A stretch of DNA of 64,000 nucleotides from assembly GCA_013399875.1 (NCBI GenBank), contig VXAZ01004602.1, positions 104,485-168,484 of the forward strand, in the 5' to 3' direction. The translations under genes were made by a program, and so were the position numbers. Below the pieces are notes generated by a model. That model had not been told where the DNA came from. It did no database searches and saw nothing but the letters and a program-made list of their open reading frames with translations. This document shows, piece by piece, positions 22,701-36,824 of the stretch. Position 1 is the stretch's first letter. Each line of letters opens with the position of its first letter. This DNA is from Gymnorhina tibicen. Lineage: Eukaryota; Chordata; Aves; Passeriformes; Artamidae.

Positions 22701-25700
22701 TGGATATAGAGGAGATTTTACATGAGACAAATCCCTGTTTTGATCAGCATCATCCATTGGATGTTGTATTTCATTAGCCATAGAGGGAGCCAGAAGGCAA
22801 TGATGGTCATATTTGAAATGAAAATAGATGTGATCTATTTTTGTGATCTATTATAATAGTAATCTTGCCAACATTGGACCTGCTGTTCCTCCTGCTTGGC
22901 TGCTGTGGATCTACACCTGTGTGGGTACAGTCACTGCCTTGGTGTGAGACTTGGCTCCCAGCTCATCTTCTCTCATCTCACGGAGTAGGCCTGCAATGAC
23001 AACCAGCCTCAGCTAACAGTCCAAATTACCAGGAAAGTCCATAGGGATGGGACAGCTTCAAGGTCAAGCCAGAAAATCAAGCCTGTGTGTGAGGATCAGG
23101 GCCACAAGCGGGGAAGTACAAGGGTGGGCACTGGTGAACCAGCAATGTAGCTCAGGCAAAGAGCAAGAGCCTGAGCCATTTTACAAGCACCAGGTGAAGG
23201 AGGGGAAGGCACCCACTGCAGTTTTCTCATAGCACTGGCCTAAGGCTGAACGTCTCTGTTATCAAAATTGGCCCTGAGCCCAGGGTGCCAAACCCCCAGG
23301 AGAAAGGAGATGTGGTCAGGTCCATGACAGTAAAACTACTGAGAGTTTGAAAGTACCAGTTGTTGAAAAGAAAGATAAAAAAAGAGGATGCTAACTTTCT
23401 TAAAAGAACCCATTTTTACTTACTTTTGTATCATTGTAGACTGTCTTTCTAAATCTTGGGAATGACTTGTAGGCATCTGTTCAAGATTGGAGAGAATGGG
23501 CTGTATTCTTCCCATTCAGTCTCACCCTAAAAAGCATTCTCATAGTAAAGGTTTATAAGACCCATCTCCTGGGGGTCTGAGCATTTCACTGCCAAATGTC
23601 TGATTGCTTTTCAACTCTACACACAAGCTGCTACCAACTTGCCTTGATACTTGTCAAAGCGGCTGGGTTCTCAAATACACTGAGTAATTAAGAGATTAAT
23701 AGAAGTCTCTAAAATCTAGGGATGAAGTTCACTTACACTTGCAGCTGTTCTTGTCTGCCAGGGTCTTCTCTGAGGCTCTACCCATGTAAGCTCTGTACCA
23801 GATTGCTGAAGATCAGCCAGTGAATTTGGGTGAAGCGTCCAACAGTTTCATCTTCCCAAAAGAGACAGGCAGTGCACAAAAAGGGTGCCAAATGATCATC
23901 TACACTCTTCAACTCTTTCTAGGATGTCTTAGAGAATATTCTTTGATGCCTAAATGACATAACAAGAGGTGACAGTAATGTTATTAGTCTTTATTCATCT
24001 CACCAAGCAGGGAACCCTGAAAAAAATCAACCTTCAGATAAATTTGCTATCAAATTCCCTCAGCAGCCCTTTGGTTTTGAAACTTGTTTTTCCCTTTATG
24101 CACCATCTTTTTCAAGACCAACAGATAGTGATCATAAAAAGTCTGATGTTGTCCTAAGCATGTAACAGCTTTCAGAAATTCAGATTTATATTGTGACATG
24201 TGAAACATGTAGAATGTGTTTCTAGCCAACATTTAGTCCACAGCATCCTAGAAACCCCTTTCCTTTATCTCACTACATACCTACCCATGAGCCTGTGCTT
24301 GCTGGGTCTGTCTTTCTGCAGCCCAACACCCCAGACACCTGAGAGTACAGCCAGCACAGACGTGCTTGGGAATTTGCCACCTGCCCAACTGAGAAAGGCT
24401 CATTAAGTGCTTGGAAACTAAGAATGCAGATGAAAGGATAACGTGTTGTTTTGGGATTTTTTAAAAATCTTTTGATTTTAAACTAATCTGATGGAGTTTT
24501 TAAGAGATCTGGAAGACAAAGAAATGTTAACTATGAATTTGGGGCTAAAAAGCAGGGTACAGCACTTTCTGTTCTAAACAAAATGAGCACTAAAGCAAAG
24601 CAAAAACTGTTAAGCAGGCAGAAAATGCAGAATAAAGTTTGAAAATTATGCTTTAATTCCAACCCTTGTATTTATGCATTTAAGTAGAGCTATGCATTAT
24701 GTGTTTTAAAATGATTTCTCAAATAATAAGTCTCACAGTTTATTGCAACCTGGAATTGTTTATAGAATCTCACAAACAGCAGTTCTGTGGGCAACAGCTG
24801 TGCTCAGCTGTGAGAAAAAGCTCTTCAGTCAGAAAAAGTGACATTTTGAGAAATCTCTGCATTTTCTACCCCAATGCCTGCAAAAGAAGGTGTTAAGTCA
24901 GAACAATCTGATGGAAGAGAAAATTTATATGCTTTCCTTAAAAAAAAGAAAAAAAAAGTTTCCCTTGAGAAATTGAGGGGTGGGGAAGGAAGAAGGTGTT
25001 AAGTGTGTGGAAATGTTTATGAAACTGCATATTCATTTCACTCTCCCTGCTGGAATTTCTTTCAGTCTTCATTGCACAGAGCAGCAGGAGAAGAGGAGCA
25101 AGTCCAAGCTCAAAAGAAGAAGTCAATCAACTCATCATCTATGATCCTTCTGTAGTGAACAGAGAAAGGTGAAAGGTCTTCCAGAGATAGGCAGCAGAGC
25201 AGAAGCTCATTTTATGCCCTCTGGGAACCTCTCTATCCTCATCAACTGTAGACACCTAGGAAGTCCCAAGGCTACTAACTTTGGCTTCTCAGATCCCTGA
25301 AGCAGGGAGGTGTGATTATAGCCAAGAATGATTTATCCCTTGGAGACTGGGGAACATTAACGGGACTGGGTCTGTTTGTGGTACCCCAGGTGGCCTCTTC
25401 CTTGCTGTGTTTCTAAGAACTGCTTTTTGTCCTCTGGAAGACGGCATTAAATTTTTCCCATTTTTGAACTGATTGGTTGAAATAGTCTGAATGGGTGCCA
25501 GAGGATGAACCCTGCTGTCTGGCACCAGTAACTGGCTCCAAGAAGAAGTCTCTCCCCATTTCCCTCACACACTGGAGAACAAGAAGGAGCTTTACCCCGC
25601 TGAACTATGCTCTTATCCTAACTCTTATCTACAAGACCTCAAACACCAAGAAAGCAGGAGCTTAAGGTGTTTTACAGTTTCACATTGCAGCTGGAATTTG

Positions 25701-27974
25701 GGAATCAATTTTCAGCTCATTCTCATTTCATTCTACCAAGGGCTTCTGACAAGTTCAGACTTTTCCATTGTCCATGTAGTCTTCTTACAGCTTTGTAGGG
25801 GAGAAAAAAATCACTTTTCATTTTGGAGAGTATCTTTCCAATTTATTGTGGAAAAGGAGAAATGCTGGGAAAGGCTCAGCAGAACATTTGTAGCCTTTGT
25901 TGTTTCCTTAAAAAGCCTTGCAGCAAATTTACAGGGACACTGAGGAATCCAGTGCTTTCTCCCTGCTATCTCCTGAACAATTGACTAAGGCCACTGTGCA
26001 GGAGTTTTCCCTGCTGCAGTCCCTCTCTGGGAAACTCTCTCAAACCCTTAAAGGCTGCTTTAGCAGGTTGAACTCTAGCGTGCGTTCTGTGCTGTGCTGA
26101 TCACCTTCCAAACACTGAGGGACTGTAACAATGCCAGTCAGCTGTCAGGCTTCGGGGCTTACGATGATTAGGGCCAACAGTTCTTTATGGAATTCAACCA
26201 CGGAAAGCTGCAAAAAAACAGGCACAGGTGCTAAAAATATCTTCTGTGTTCAATATTTTCATGGCATCTTTGTCGTTGCTGGGGAGAGCTTGCACTGATA
26301 TGCTGCATGCTCTGCCATCCTGGCAAGCAAGACACTATAACCATGAGGCTGAAGGTAAATAATTCCTGATTTTTATGTCTGCCCCCTTCTTAGTTTGAAA
26401 ACTTGCTTCTTGGGAGTATTTTTCCTCCAGATAAAAGCTTCATCTGAGATTCAGACGTATTTGGGTTTGAATTCCAGACACTGACTTGGAAAATCTTGCA
26501 TTGCACATGGAAAAAGTGATACCTGATTCTAATGGCTTGCTGTAGCTCTATCATGCTCTCATCTAGTGGCAATGCTTTCTTAGCATTCTGTGCTTAACAA
26601 AGTTCTTTTTAATGAGGTCCTGCAAATGATTTGCAAGCCCTGTGAGAAGTCTGAAGTTTGCTTTAGGCAGTTGCTATCAGAACTGAATGCCAATGTGCTG
26701 CACTATGAAAACCTACTCTTGTCCATACCTAGAGGGGTGTGTCCGTGTGAGTATGAAGGCATCTCCTCCTATACTCCGTGGGTATTTCCAGGTGAGGCTG
26801 CTTTTAATCCAGGCTGCATTTTGTACAAATGTAACTTTACCACCTCTGTGCCCTTTATTGCTCATCTACCCCTCTCCTGCTTCTCGCCAGTTGTCCTCCA
26901 GTCTGGTTTTGATCAAGCTGGCATTCAGTCAGCCAACATCAGTGTGGACAAAAGACCTTGGAAACCGATGCATTTGCAGAAAATCACTTAGCAAACTTAG
27001 TTTCATTGCCCTGTGTGGCTTTTTTTCCTTAACCTAACCAGTTAAACAAAAGGATTGTAAAATGTTCCTAGAAATTACTTAAATATATAAGGAATGGAGG
27101 TAATAAAAAATGGCATCTGGACAACAGGAGAAATCATTAAATGAATCCAAGCCTAAATTTTCAGTTACTGAGGCCTTTTCTTCTGCAGTGCAATTTTTGG
27201 CAAATCAAATTTCTGCTGACAAATGTAAACAAATATTGTCAGGATTTCACTCTTTGAATGCTGTTTTACAGGAGCAAAAGAGGTTTTGCCAATCTCTCTC
27301 TCACATTGTTATGGAGATTTGAAACAACATTTTCAGTTTGGAGTATTGTGCTTTTTGTTTCCAGTGACTATTTCAATAGATCAAAGGGAAAATCTCCCTA
27401 CAGTCCTTGGTTCGGTCCTGTTTAAAAGGAAAAATCTGTAAATTTTATTTGCAATTTGTCATCTCGATCAATCTCTTCTGACAGAAAAGAATAGCTGTTG
27501 GCTGAGGTGCCTAATGCTGAGGCCAAATAAGATTAGGGAAGGTAACATTAGCTTGCATATCCCAGAACAGTTCATGGTTTATGATAACCATTGAATAACC
27601 AGCGTCAAATCAGTGTTTTCCTGCTCGTAGTTTACTAACGAGCTCCCAAAAAACACCTGTTTCATTGAGGCTGTGATAAGCCATGGGTATCAGGAGACAG
27701 CATTACTGATGAGAGGAACTAGACCAACCCATCTGTGCCTGAGTTTATACATCAGCTGAATGGAAATAATCCTGCTTTTTTTTCTTTTACAAGTCTTTGG
27801 CAAATTTAAGTAGTAGATGTCCCTTTATGGTTAAATAGCAAGAACTGTACAGTCTTTCTATTATTGTGGCACACCTGATAATTTTCTTGGCTTTAATGAT
27901 GATTTTTCTTCCTGTCAGCAGTCATTTTGCTATAGATATTCTGAAAAGTTGTATGTGGTAAATCCAGCTGTATG
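16791..27974. other. Long AT-rich intergenic tract, no gene recognised
   Basis: About 11 kb of unique sequence. The longest frame is 133 codons (26,590-26,991, plus strand) with no recognisable domain; an overlapping frame of 116 codons shows how little this means. A 10-bp inverted repeat containing E-boxes lies at 20,089-20,130. No recognisable CR1, LTR or microsatellite was seen. Conserved non-coding elements could be hidden here but cannot be told from a single sequence. Confidence 0.5.
20089..20130. repeat. Inverted repeat with paired E-boxes
   Basis: TTCCAGGTGT (20,089-20,098) and its exact complement ACACCTGGAA (20,121-20,130) are separated by 22 bases. Each arm holds a CAGGTG/CACCTG core, the site type bound by ZEB and SNAI repressors and some bHLH activators. 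Function is not shown. Confidence 0.6.
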
Positions 27975-28052
27975 TACTTTTACATACAGTTACACTTTTA
28001 GTAACAGATACACTTACAGATACACTTTTAGTTACAGATACACTTTTAGTAT
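27975..28052. repeat. Short imperfect tandem repeat, unit around ACAGATACACTTTTAGTT
   Basis: Four or so degenerate copies of (TAGTT)ACAGATACACTTT occur in a row, from TTACATACAGTTACACTTTTAG to CAGATACACTTTTAGTATC. The unit length varies between about 12 and 18 bases, so this is a decayed minisatellite-like array. Confidence 0.75.
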
Positions 28053-31000
28053 CTATTTGAGTTTGATGCTATTTGTTTATGGAACCAAGGTGCAACTTCA
28101 AATTGAACAAAAACATACATTTATTCTCACTTTGGAGAGAATGCTTGCTTCTTTACCGTCCTATCTTCAGAATGTCAGATGATAGCTGTGGCTCACCTGT
28201 TTACAATGAAGTTCCTTCAGGGCTGTATTTCTTATTTCTGGCTCTGTCTGATCTCTTCAATATGGCTTGAACATTTCTTTGAACTTCTATTCTTCATTAC
28301 ATTTCGTTTCTAATCTGATGGTACTGAGTCATTGATTTCTTTTCATGGATTTGAACTATGTTCCAGTTCAAGACACGTTTTGAATTTCTTTCTCACACCT
28401 ACTAAATTTTGCTCACTTACAGATCAACTCTTAGCCATGAGCTATTAATCTGGGTGTGCAAATCCACTAAATTGGGCAATTATTCTTCTTTTCACCATCC
28501 TGATGTAGACCCTTATCTGATGTTTGCAGGCAGCCAAGAATGTCTGCAGCACATTTAGAAAACCTTACGAAAACTGCACTTTGATCCTTACTCCCATAGC
28601 TGTTCATGTGTATGCCCAATTCACTTTTCTCTTTAAATGTCTTCATAGGACCCTGCAGACAGCATAGCCATTGTTTCTTACCATTTTGGTGTCCTTTCAG
28701 TCAGAAAATTTTGAATCCTATATTTAAGTCAAGACCCCAAAAAAATCAAGATTTAAGTCTGGAAGGGAAAATAACAGCTCAATTATTGCTGATGCAAGAC
28801 TTTACTTGAGATATTTCATCACTGGCTATTAATCTTATCATCCTTTGCTTCTGTTATTATTGTGCTAAAGCACCCAATAGGCAAGATGGGGATTAGAGAG
28901 GGACCATGCACTTGTGCATTTATCAACAAGGAATAATTGAGGAATAGTTTATAACAAATGTATCCGATCATCATAATATAATTTTATTTTTTGCTGCAGC
29001 ACATTATATATCTGTTCAGTTCAGTATTTCTCAGCTCACCTCCTCTTCTCATCAGAAATGTAATTTAGTGCTTTGTAAAAATAATGAAGAAATGAAAGAA
29101 CTCTGTGAGGTAGGAAGATGATCCCTTAGATCTATTTGTGGGTATCAAATACCTGCAAGACTGCAAATCATATTTTCCCTGATAATGAGGTGCTTAAAGA
29201 TTCAGAAGGACACTTTGCAGAATTGTCAGATGCACATAGGCACTTGGCTTCCCAAGATGCACAGAGCACAGAGATTCAAGCCCCCAGAATGTGGAGGCTA
29301 TGGCATGAGATACAGGAGTATCCTCAAGCAGAACCTGTAGCTCAAGCTGGATGCTGGGACTCTTCACATCTTGCACAGAGTTGGGAGGTTCAGGTGAAGA
29401 AAATAATGAAACCGATTAAAAGGCAGTCAGGCAGCAGCAAGCCTTAAGTCCTTCCTTTGATGGGCTGATCTTTTCTGTTTTGGACTCTGTAATGAGCTGC
29501 AGTCTCTTGAAGACTGGCGTGTGAAGCCACACTTCAGAGAAACAGAGGAGAGTCACTCTGTTTTTTCAGGGACAAGTTATTAATTCAGCGGGTGGGCACC
29601 TGTGATGTGTTATATCAGAAGCCTCAGCACAGACAGACTTTAACACATATACACCTACTGAGGATTTTTAGAATCTACATTTTAGACTTAAGTGTCTTAG
29701 CCAACCTTAATATGTCTAAGTCCTTTAATGACCTGAACCTAAGTGGTATTTTTTGAAGTTTCCTAAATCTTTGAAGTTCTTTATGGGTGGTTATGTATAC
29801 CTTGGGGTAACAGGAGACTTTTGCAATTCTGGGGACAGTTGGGATGTACAAACAAATGTGGAGTTGAAGTAGGGATGTGAACCAAAGGCCCTTCTGATCT
29901 GAGTAGTTACATAGAAAGTCTAGTTTTCATGACTACTAAATAATATGTTGGTATATATGACCTCAAAAAATTAGTTCCCACAAACATGAGTGCTGCTACA
30001 TCAGTTTTATGTTTCCAAAGAAACAAATGTAAAAGATTGACCCGTGCACCATTTAAAACTTTATAGGGTTATTTACATTAAAAATGTGCAGTATTTGTTG
30101 AACTATAACTATAAATGTAGCTTTTAAAGTATCTGAGACCCTTGTCTAGTTATTTATTGTTCTAGGAAATGACTTTTATGAGAGCTGCACAGAAACTAGA
30201 GACTTGATTCTAAGTCTAGACTAAAGCTCAGCAAATAGTCCAGAGACAGTGACTTTCTGACTTATTGCCCAATCTGGAGGAACAGCTTCAGTGACAAAAG
30301 GGGTTACCTCAGATGAGAAAGTCAGTTGTCATCGCTATGAGATTTTTTTTCTCAGAGGCCATGCATGTACTGTAATGTCAAGTAAATTTCTCTCTGAGGG
30401 ACTGCAGCCAGTTTTCCCAATTTGGTGACCAGCTTGCAGAACCATTTGTAAACTCTTTACCAGAAATATTGCTTCTATTCTACTTTTCAGGATTTCAGCA
30501 CTCTGAAATCAGCAGAGTCAAAAAGATGCTACTGATCCACAAACAGACAGCAAACTGATTGTTTCTCCAGTCTTTGAAATAAACGGGGCAGGACACGATG
30601 TCACAAAAAAGCAAACCAGAGCCCAGCACAGAAGACAGAGCCTGCAACTGGTGATACGACTCCCTTGTGCAGTAAGACTCTCCCATGGTGGTACCCATTT
30701 GTGAAGGCAGGTGATGTAAGAACAGCTCTATCAGAGCAGATCAGAAATCTTTCTTTTCTGGTACCCCATCCCTGGCGTTGGCATCCAGGGGATGCCTAGA
30801 GAAAGGAGCACGAGGATGAGAAAACCATGTGATGCTCTTCGCCAGCAGACCTTCCCTGCCTCCACTGGTTTACAGCTGACTGCCTCTTCCTTTCTACTCT
30901 ATACCTTTCAAGAGATCTTCTGACACAAATTTCTTCACTTATGTTTTTGAATTCATAGAGCCTTTGGCAACCAGGATTTGGATTTTGAAGTCTGGGCTCT

Positions 31001-34000
31001 CCCAGATTCTGTGCCTGCTGTGGAGCAGGAACTTGCTATCTGGTTAGAGCAGTACCTTTCAGTCCAGTTAGATTTCCAGGTCCTTACACATTTGTTGTAT
31101 AACAAAACCAATCCTACTGCTGATTGACTTATTGTTCTTAGTTACAGCTTGTGGCTTCATTTCCAATAGTCTGTGAACTCCCAGTAGCCTGCTAACCCCT
31201 GGTTTTACTCTCTAATGTTCCTATGACCTCTCTTAGAAAAAAGCTGTTAGTCTACCATACAGTTTTCTCAGAGAGACCTGTTATTGCACCACCAGACATT
31301 TACACTGGAACTATTCGTATTTCCAAAAGACATTCCAGCTATGTAATAATGTATTAATTACCATTAGCAGTATGTAAGAATACTAGTTAGACTTCTTCTG
31401 TCTTAAATTGAGTTTGATTTTTCAAAGTTAATTAAGAATACACATGAATTATGCAATCTTCAAGCATGAAAAATTAAAAAGGTAATTAGATTAGTTTAAG
31501 AAACCTGTATTTTATTTGTGATCTGTAACACCAAAAAATTGAGTTGTTTCTTAGTTTCTATAGCCATAAATTTTATGTGGAAAGTATTTCGATATAGGAA
31601 GAAAAAGTCTTACATAAAGGCTGAATACTGTTCTGCTACTTAGTTGGCAAAGACACATTATGTAAGTGTATCAAAATATAGAAATATAAAAATTTCTATG
31701 GCAGGCTGAAGCATACCATGAAACTAATTTCTTGAGAAGGCCCCTACCAAATGCGTTAGACAGAAATAAATTTCAAATGCAGCAGGCAGAAAAGCCTTCT
31801 TAATGCTCCACTGAAGTACAGAGTACTAAAGAATATTTTCATTCTGTCTGGGTATAGTACCAAAACCATACTCTTTCTTGAAGACTCAGTAGTATCTTAT
31901 GGCAGTAACTTTGAGAGGTTAATCAGGCGTTGTGAGGAAGATGAGGTTTTTGTCAAGGTTGCTTTCCCATTCAGTGCCTTCCTTTACCTTCTCACGATGA
32001 CAAAGCAGAAAGCTGGGGGCCTCTGATGCACAGTGTTCATTATTTTCTAACTGGTTTGTAAGAAGTACCTGCTGGAGGTCTTTTATCTGCATACTTGTTT
32101 TGCAAAGAGAAGCCAAAACAAATATCCTGAATAGCAGTAATATGTTTGGTTGTCTTCTGTAGCTGAAACCTTGTGTGATTAAGATCTTAAACTGCCCAGA
32201 CAGGGGCTGGGGCAAAGGGACCTAAACTTCACATTGTTTACAGAACAGTGATAAGAGCTACACAAGAAAGGGTTACTTTTTGATACTAAATAGTCTATAT
32301 ACTTTCCTGGTATCAGTGACTGTTTAATAATTGGTTATCCAAGACTTGGAAAGGGGGAAGTTACAATTCTTGAGTTGGCCAGTGATGAGGGCAACTGTGC
32401 CCTGGTAAGTAAAAGACAGACTGTAAAATGGAATAAAAGAAAAAATGTACCAAACAAGTGACTCAAAATCACATCACTTGTTGGAAAGCCCTCTTAATTT
32501 CAAGAAGCACATACACAGGCCAGCTAAAATCTTCAGTGGAGGTCAATCAGCACATCCTTCCATTTACATGAATGACCTAATGATGATTTAATCTACCCGA
32601 GGATCTGGCCCTGAGCATTTAGCTGCAGGTTAGATCTGGTTTTGTCAGTTTTTTCAGCCTAATTTTCCTGCCTGGACACTTGGAATGACTCTCCTCTAAG
32701 CACACAGTGTTTTCTGTGTCATAATTTCAAACCAGCCAGCAAGTTCTGTATGGCACCAAAACTAGTGCTGGAATGAGGTGCAAGCCAGAGATCCCTGCTA
32801 AGACAAGCAAATGCTTCTGAACTCACGAGCTCATTGTCCAGAGTTTGTGCTAAAGAACAAGCCCAGAACACCTGCCAAAAATTATAAGACACTTGCACAG
32901 CTAGGGAAAAAAAAAGAAAAGAACAAAAAAATCCCTAGACCAAAGAGTCTTAAAACTATTCTGAAAATATTAAATAAAATCACACCGTGTCTAGGCTGGA
33001 TTTTTCTTTTTTCCTCTAAAGCATCTACTTAAAATTCACCAACCCTTCATAAATACCCTCTTCCATTATGATGAATCTCAGTTTTGGGCCCAAGCAGCTT
33101 GAAGAAAAGCATCACATCAGGCAAGGACAGGCAACTCAGGACAGAGTGGTTTGCTTCCAAACTGAAAGCTCAAGGGCATTTCATAACTGTAAATTCTTTT
33201 CCTCTTACACACAGGCCTGGTGAGAACTTACATGAGAACAAAAGTCTTCTAATATTGGACTACCTTTTCTCATCTCAAATATTGCCATTTCAAGCCTATT
33301 GAGTTCAAAGTAGCTAGAGGACTGCTGTAGCAGTGCTTTCTTGGGCAAGCAGCAGGTTGAGGGTGCTGGTAGGAAAAGGCTGGGAGCAGCCTGGGTTGCA
33401 TCCTCCCTCCCTCCATGTGCCGAGTGAGTGAGTTGCACAAGAACAGCCTCGATAAAATGGGCTCACGTGTTGTATTTTTTTGTCTTTACAGGTCTGGGAA
33501 CTGTGCTATCTCACTGCTTTGTGGTCCTACAAGAGGAGGGGTTTGGGTGGAATGTGAGAGGCTACAGGCATTTTGATCATTCACCACCAGCTTCAGACCC
33601 TTTGCTGGGTAGTGACGATACGTCAGCCTTCCATTAGGAGGAACTTTATTGAGGAATGAAGCAAGCCTTTCTCTACAGAGCATCCCTGGCACTTTGTCAC
33701 TACAAATTGCAACGTCCCATCTGGACTTCTCGTAGATTTAAATGTGCTATTCCCTTTTGACTAATGTCTTCAGTTCAGTCCTTTCCAGCAGTGCCATTGC
33801 TGCATGGCAGGGAGAGGGGAGAAGCTCTGATTATTACCCGTAGGTGTGGGCACTCTTTTAGGCAGGAGAACTGAGCATGCCAACATAGTCTTTGGAAGAT
33901 ATACGTCATATTTTGTGTGATATGTGTTGTGTACCTTTTAAAGCTCTCCTGCAAATGAAAAACAATTTAATAAACTTTTTTTTCAAGTTCAATACATCCA

Positions 34001-34277
34001 GTTCATAGTAATATGAGATATAGACTTTGTAATCTGTATCTGTGGGCAACTTTGGACAACAATACTCTTAGGAAGCGCTGTTTGCAAGGGAGGTGTTTAC
34101 AGACGCACAGGGACTGGGGAACATCTGCACATTATGTTTTGGGCCCAGGTTTGGTGCCACTGAGTTGTGTTCACCTTGCTTTGGGCTTGTCCCCTCCACA
34201 GAGGGTGCGTACAAAGCTGAGAAGTGGGGAAATGATGCAGAAGGGAGCAGATGAGGAGTGAATGGAAGAAGGATGGA
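28053..34277. other. Intergenic, no gene recognised
   Basis: AT-rich unique sequence. Frames of up to about 103 codons (29,136-29,447) are not recognisable. One possible splice acceptor (AG at 33,490-33,491 after a T-rich tract) and a plus-strand AATAAA at 33,969-33,974 could bound a terminal exon of a non-coding RNA, but nothing else supports it. Confidence 0.5.
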
Positions 34278-34302
34278 GGAAGAAGAAGAAGAAGAAGAAG
34301 AA
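34278..34302. repeat. (GAA)n trinucleotide repeat
   Basis: Eight GAA/AAG units in a row, within a longer purine-rich stretch (34,260-34,340). Homopurine GAA tracts can form triplex DNA. Confidence 0.9.
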
Positions 34303-36792
34303 TCGTATGTAGAAATAGTGTGAGAGAAAGAAGAGACCTACTGAGCAGAACTGTTGTAGCAAAGGAGAGAATAACAGATGGGACAGAGATGAGAGATCAA
34401 TATGCTGCAGAGCACAGCAAATAGAGAATATGATGATAATGTGGGCATATAATCACATCCTATTGCAGGGATGGAACACAAAACACTTTTTATCCATCTC
34501 CACAAGACTGGAGTGCCTGCTGTGGCGCCATTTACCCAGTCTGCATTTCCATATGGCACATGCCCCCAGGCTGCCATGAGCCTGCTGCCTATTTGTCCTG
34601 ACTGAGCACCCTGACCACTTGTGTAACTACCATTTAGTGAATCCAGGCTCACAGATAGGCCGTCCTGAACTGCGTGGAAAGGACTAGAGCTGTGTAATGA
34701 GAGCTACAGAGCATCAGGCATTTTGAAAATTTATGAGAAAATGTAAGTAGCATCTACTCCCATTTATTTTCAGCTATAGAAAAGTTCAGAGAATCTGCTC
34801 CTGACCCAGAGAAGACTAAGTATCGAAAATGGTTGCTTTGGACCAAGAATAGAGCTTCCTGTGGAATAGGGCTTTTACAGCCTGTATTTACTTTGTAGGA
34901 AGAAAAACTTTTATTCTCTTGGTAACCTCCTTTTTCAGTTACTCAGCAATTAGATACCCTCGTAACAAACATGCATGTTTGTATATGAGCCACTGCCACT
35001 CTGCTTTGGAAAAGGTCCCAGGTAGATTAACTCCTTTTCTGGATGGTCTGAAAGATGACTCTTGGAGGGACCAGCCGGTGTGTTAGATCAGAGTACTGTG
35101 TGCCTTTTTTTTCCTTCTTTCTCTGCCTCCTATCCTTGGCTTCTGATTAAGAGTTATCCCCTCTCCTGCTTTCTCTGGAGATAACTGTTCATTCTCTAAG
35201 CTCTTGAGCCTGGCAAGCTTTATCTGCCACAATATCTTGCATGCTCACCACACATATTTTCCCAGGCTCTCTTTGCTCTAGTCAAAATATTTGCAGGAAA
35301 GCTGACTAGACATCACTTCTGTCTCCCTTTTACCTTACATGACCTAAATTAGTACTTAGTTATACTCTTCTTAGTGGTATAATGTGGTGAAGGCAATTTA
35401 TTTGCCATTTCCTAGCATGTTTGCTTTTCATTAGTGAAACTAAGAGATACTAAAAGACCTCCAATTGGAGACATATAATTTTACCAGGGAAAAGACCAAG
35501 AATCCTTTAAATCACATATGTATGTGTAAGCTGTTGCATATGGATGTATTTAAGCTTTCAGAGGGCTAGACATTTTTTTACAGTTGCTGTGTTACTATAG
35601 CAACAGCAGTACTTATTCTGGTTCCTTTTGACATTCAGACTTTAATAGCTGACAGCATTTTGGATGGGTTATTTGGGGTTTTTTTTCCCCCTTCATTTTA
35701 CCTTGTTAATAGCAATGAAAATTAAATATTGGGACAGATTCTGTTCATGTTTAGAGAGGTGCAAGCTTGTTCTCAGCTGAAGAATTGCATAATGTGATCA
35801 GTAGCAAAACTTTGCCTGTCTAAAATATATTGGGAAAATCTCTGGAGAAGATGAGCCCTTACCTTGCAAGTTTTCTGAAATGAGCAGCATCAGAGAGCTA
35901 ACAAGACAAAGTTCTTTTGCTTTTCCAGAAAATAGGTTTATCTCAGTAAAAGTAAAGCTTGTACTGGCTCTCTCTTCTTTGCAGAATAGAAAGCAGTTTA
36001 TGAGTATTTGATTGAAAATACTGTCTGGTATCATGATTAGATATTATCACGCTTACTGCTTTGTGGATTAGAACTCATGGATGTTCAGAAGTCTAACTAA
36101 GCAAATTGGGAAACACCAGATAATACTTGGCAGCACTTGGTGATTAACCCAGGGAGTAACCATTTGCCCCAGAAATGATGTTGGTGAAAACAGTTTGGCC
36201 ATGGTGGCTGTAAGAAGCTGCCCTTCCATACTGCGAGGGCTTGGCATTCACCTAGAACAAAGAATGGGCTACAGAGAAATGTTGTAACTTTTATCCATGT
36301 ATATTTTCACTGTTTGTAACACACAGATATATGCACCTTTACTACCTTTCTGCTTTACCGAACAAAAAATCTCTAACAATAGCCTAGAAAAAGGCATCTG
36401 TAAACATATCAAAACAATATCTGTGTATACAATGCAATATAATTTCAAGGCCTTTTATTGATAGTACAATAACTCTGTTCATGTTTCTGGCAGAGCTTTT
36501 AGAGTACATAACACAGTATAGGAAACAGGTGGGACAGTAATTTAATATTCCTAGTGGCATACTTTAATATCAGAAGAGGCCACTGAGAGTCTTCAAAGAA
36601 GTCTCAGAACAAGAAACATTTACTGAGATGATGTGTAGTGTCTACCAGATTTTGCATCAAAGCATGTTTTTAAAGACCACTATAAAAGAGGAGAAAACAC
36701 CACTTTTATTGGGAAATCTATCTTTACAAAGGAAAAAGTCCATCATCATTGCATTATCTAGGCAGCAGTGAGGAAGCGTTCCAAGAGTTGGA

Positions 36793-36824
36793 TAAGTTTA
36801 CAGAATGGTAAGTTTACAGAATGG
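36793..36824. repeat. 16-bp perfect tandem duplication
   Basis: TAAGTTTACAGAATGG occurs twice without a gap (36,793-36,808 and 36,809-36,824). Immediately downstream the stretch CTAAATGGTAAAACATTTAG is an inverted repeat (CTAAATG/CATTTAG). Confidence 0.85.

Noticed and set aside
26590..27037. Overlapping plus-strand frames of 133 and 116 codons
   Set aside because: No domain, no splice context, and two frames open at once.
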